A stretch of 7,205 nt of DNA from Myxococcales bacterium (GTDB lineage: Bacteria; Myxococcota_A; Polyangia; Polyangiales; Houyiibacteriaceae), in contig CP070650.1 in the NCBI GenBank assembly GCA_020354595.1, positions 2,255,577 through 2,262,781 of the forward strand, given 5' to 3'. Shown one piece after another: positions 6,533 to 7,205 of the stretch (position 1 is the stretch's first letter; every line of letters starts with the position of its first letter). The notes beneath the pieces were generated by a model. That model searched no databases. It saw only the letters and a list, made by a program, of their open reading frames with translations, and had not been told where the DNA came from. The position numbers and the translations under genes are program-made.

Positions 6533-6534
6533 CG

Positions 6535-7205
6535 CTAGAACTCGTCTTTGGCTCGGCGAATGGCGGTGAACGATGCGACCGGATCGCGGCCGCCAGCCAC
6601 GCTTGGTTCGTCGAATCGAAGAAAGGGATTGATGGCAAGCTCGCGGCTGAGCTCCCCCGGCACGGTGAACAGCTTGGCCTGGCGTGCCGCCGTTGCTTCT
6701 TCTAGCGCGCGATCGATGTCTGGGTTGTCAGGCTCGACCGTCTTGGCGAAACGGAGATTGTTGACGGTGTACTCGTGCCCGCACCAGAGCTTGGTGTCCG
6801 GCGGTAGCGACCTCAGCTTGGCAAGCGACTTGGACATCATCTCCATTGTCCCTTCAAACACTCGACCGCAGCCCGCGATAAACAACGTGTCCCCGCTGAA
6901 GAGATTGCCTTCGGTGACGAACGCGATGGCGCCGAGCGTGTGGCCGGGGATTTCGAGGATGTCGATTCGAGAGCCGCCGAAGTCGAATGAATCGCCGTCG
7001 GAGAGCGCATCGGTCTGCTTGGGAATCCGCTTGTTCTCTGCGTCGTAGCGTGAGCCTCGCACTCGTTCGATCGGGCACTCCTCGATGAGAGGCTCGATGC
7101 CCCCCACGTGGTCCCAGTGATGATGGGTTAGCCAGATCTCGGTGAGCTCGAGCTTGTGCTCATCGATCGCGCGGAGCACGGGATCGGCCTGCGAAGGGTC
7201 TACGA
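6535..7205 (-). CDS. gloB: Hydroxyacylglutathione hydrolase (glyoxalase II), 5' end cut by right edge
   Basis: Glyoxalase II hydrolyses S-D-lactoylglutathione to D-lactate and glutathione, the second step of methylglyoxal detoxification, with a dinuclear metal centre in the cytoplasm. The visible 222 residues hold the metallo-beta-lactamase motif THHHWDHVGG, then IPGHTLGAI, SGDTLFIAGCGRVFEGT, a CGHEYTVNNLRFA segment and the C-terminal HAGH-type region with NPFLRFDEP and the final RRAKDEF. This order matches E. coli GloB through to its C-terminus. The reading frame stays open to the right edge (VDPSQADPV precedes the GTG at 7179-7177), so the true start lies outside the window and that GTG is internal. 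The missing part should be about 30 to 35 residues given the usual length of about 250. Its TAG lies two bases before the acylase ATG, so both are probably in one transcript. Other metallo-beta-lactamases are unlikely because of the HAGH-type tail. Confidence 0.95.
   Translation of the reverse strand, partial: VDPSQADPVLRAIDEHKLELTEIWLTHHHWDHVGGIEPLIEECPIERVRGSRYDAENKRIPKQTDALSDGDSFDFGGSRIDILEIPGHTLGAIAFVTEGNLFSGDTLFIAGCGRVFEGTMEMMSKSLAKLRSLPPDTKLWCGHEYTVNNLRFAKTVEPDNPDIDRALEEATAARQAKLFTVPGELSRELAINPFLRFDEPSVAGGRDPVASFTAIRRAKDEF

Noticed and set aside
5408..6538. A 376-codon plus-strand open frame
   Set aside because: It is entirely antisense to the acylase gene, which has strong family motifs; the low-complexity Arg/His-rich translation is typical of a GC-rich shadow frame.
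6535..7179. GTG at 7179-7177 as the glyoxalase II start
   Set aside because: Starting there would remove part of the conserved beta-strand VDP region; the frame continues open to the window edge with VDPSQADPV, which fits GloB.
1..7205. tRNA/rRNA genes, CRISPR arrays, insertion sequences, attachment sites or direct repeats
   Set aside because: None seen on either strand by reading; nearly all of the window is accounted for by seven plausible genes, and the gaps are too short to hold such elements.

Overview
This is a GC-rich, gene-dense bacterial chromosomal segment with no RNA genes, mobile elements, CRISPR arrays or repeat families that I can see. Coding capacity is close to complete, gene junctions are mostly overlapping or only a few bases apart, and GTG/TTG starts are common. 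Together with the sequence flavour of the proteins (MoaC, GluQ-RS, a DEDDh exonuclease, a CPBP-family membrane protein, a penicillin-acylase-family hydrolase), this suggests a high-GC Gram-negative, most likely a Myxococcota/deltaproteobacterial-type organism. That placement is inference from general resemblance; no phylogenetic marker here settles it.

Left block, minus strand (1-1871), transcribed right to left: gluQ (glutamyl-queuosine tRNA(Asp) synthetase), a 117-base gap with a possible promoter, a LuxR-type HTH regulator, then the first 80 codons of moaC (molybdopterin precursor synthesis), which runs off the left edge. The regulator's stop and the moaC start share one base (TGATG), so the two are probably co-translated.

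Middle block, plus strand (about 1944-4403): a DEDDh 3'-5' exonuclease, a CPBP-family polytopic membrane protein and a short-chain dehydrogenase. The first two overlap in a GTGA junction and the third starts 10 bases after the second with a good Shine-Dalgarno, so this looks like one operon. It diverges from gluQ across only about 72 bases. The CPBP protein keeps the EExxxR motif but appears to have lost both metal-binding histidines and the final Asn/Asp, so it is probably not a working protease. This is the most notable observation in the window.

Right block, minus strand (4400-7205): gloB (glyoxalase II, 5' end cut by the right edge) followed after 2 bases by a penicillin-acylase-family Ntn-hydrolase that has no visible signal peptide. 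The acylase converges on the dehydrogenase and the two stop codons overlap within one CTAG palindrome.

Overall the window is mainly housekeeping and accessory metabolism: tRNA queuosine modification, molybdenum cofactor, methylglyoxal detoxification and nucleic-acid processing. I see no defence island, secretion cluster or clearly new multi-gene system. The points worth following are the degenerate CPBP protein in a coupled operon, the regulator-moaC coupling, and the apparently cytoplasmic acylase next to glyoxalase II.
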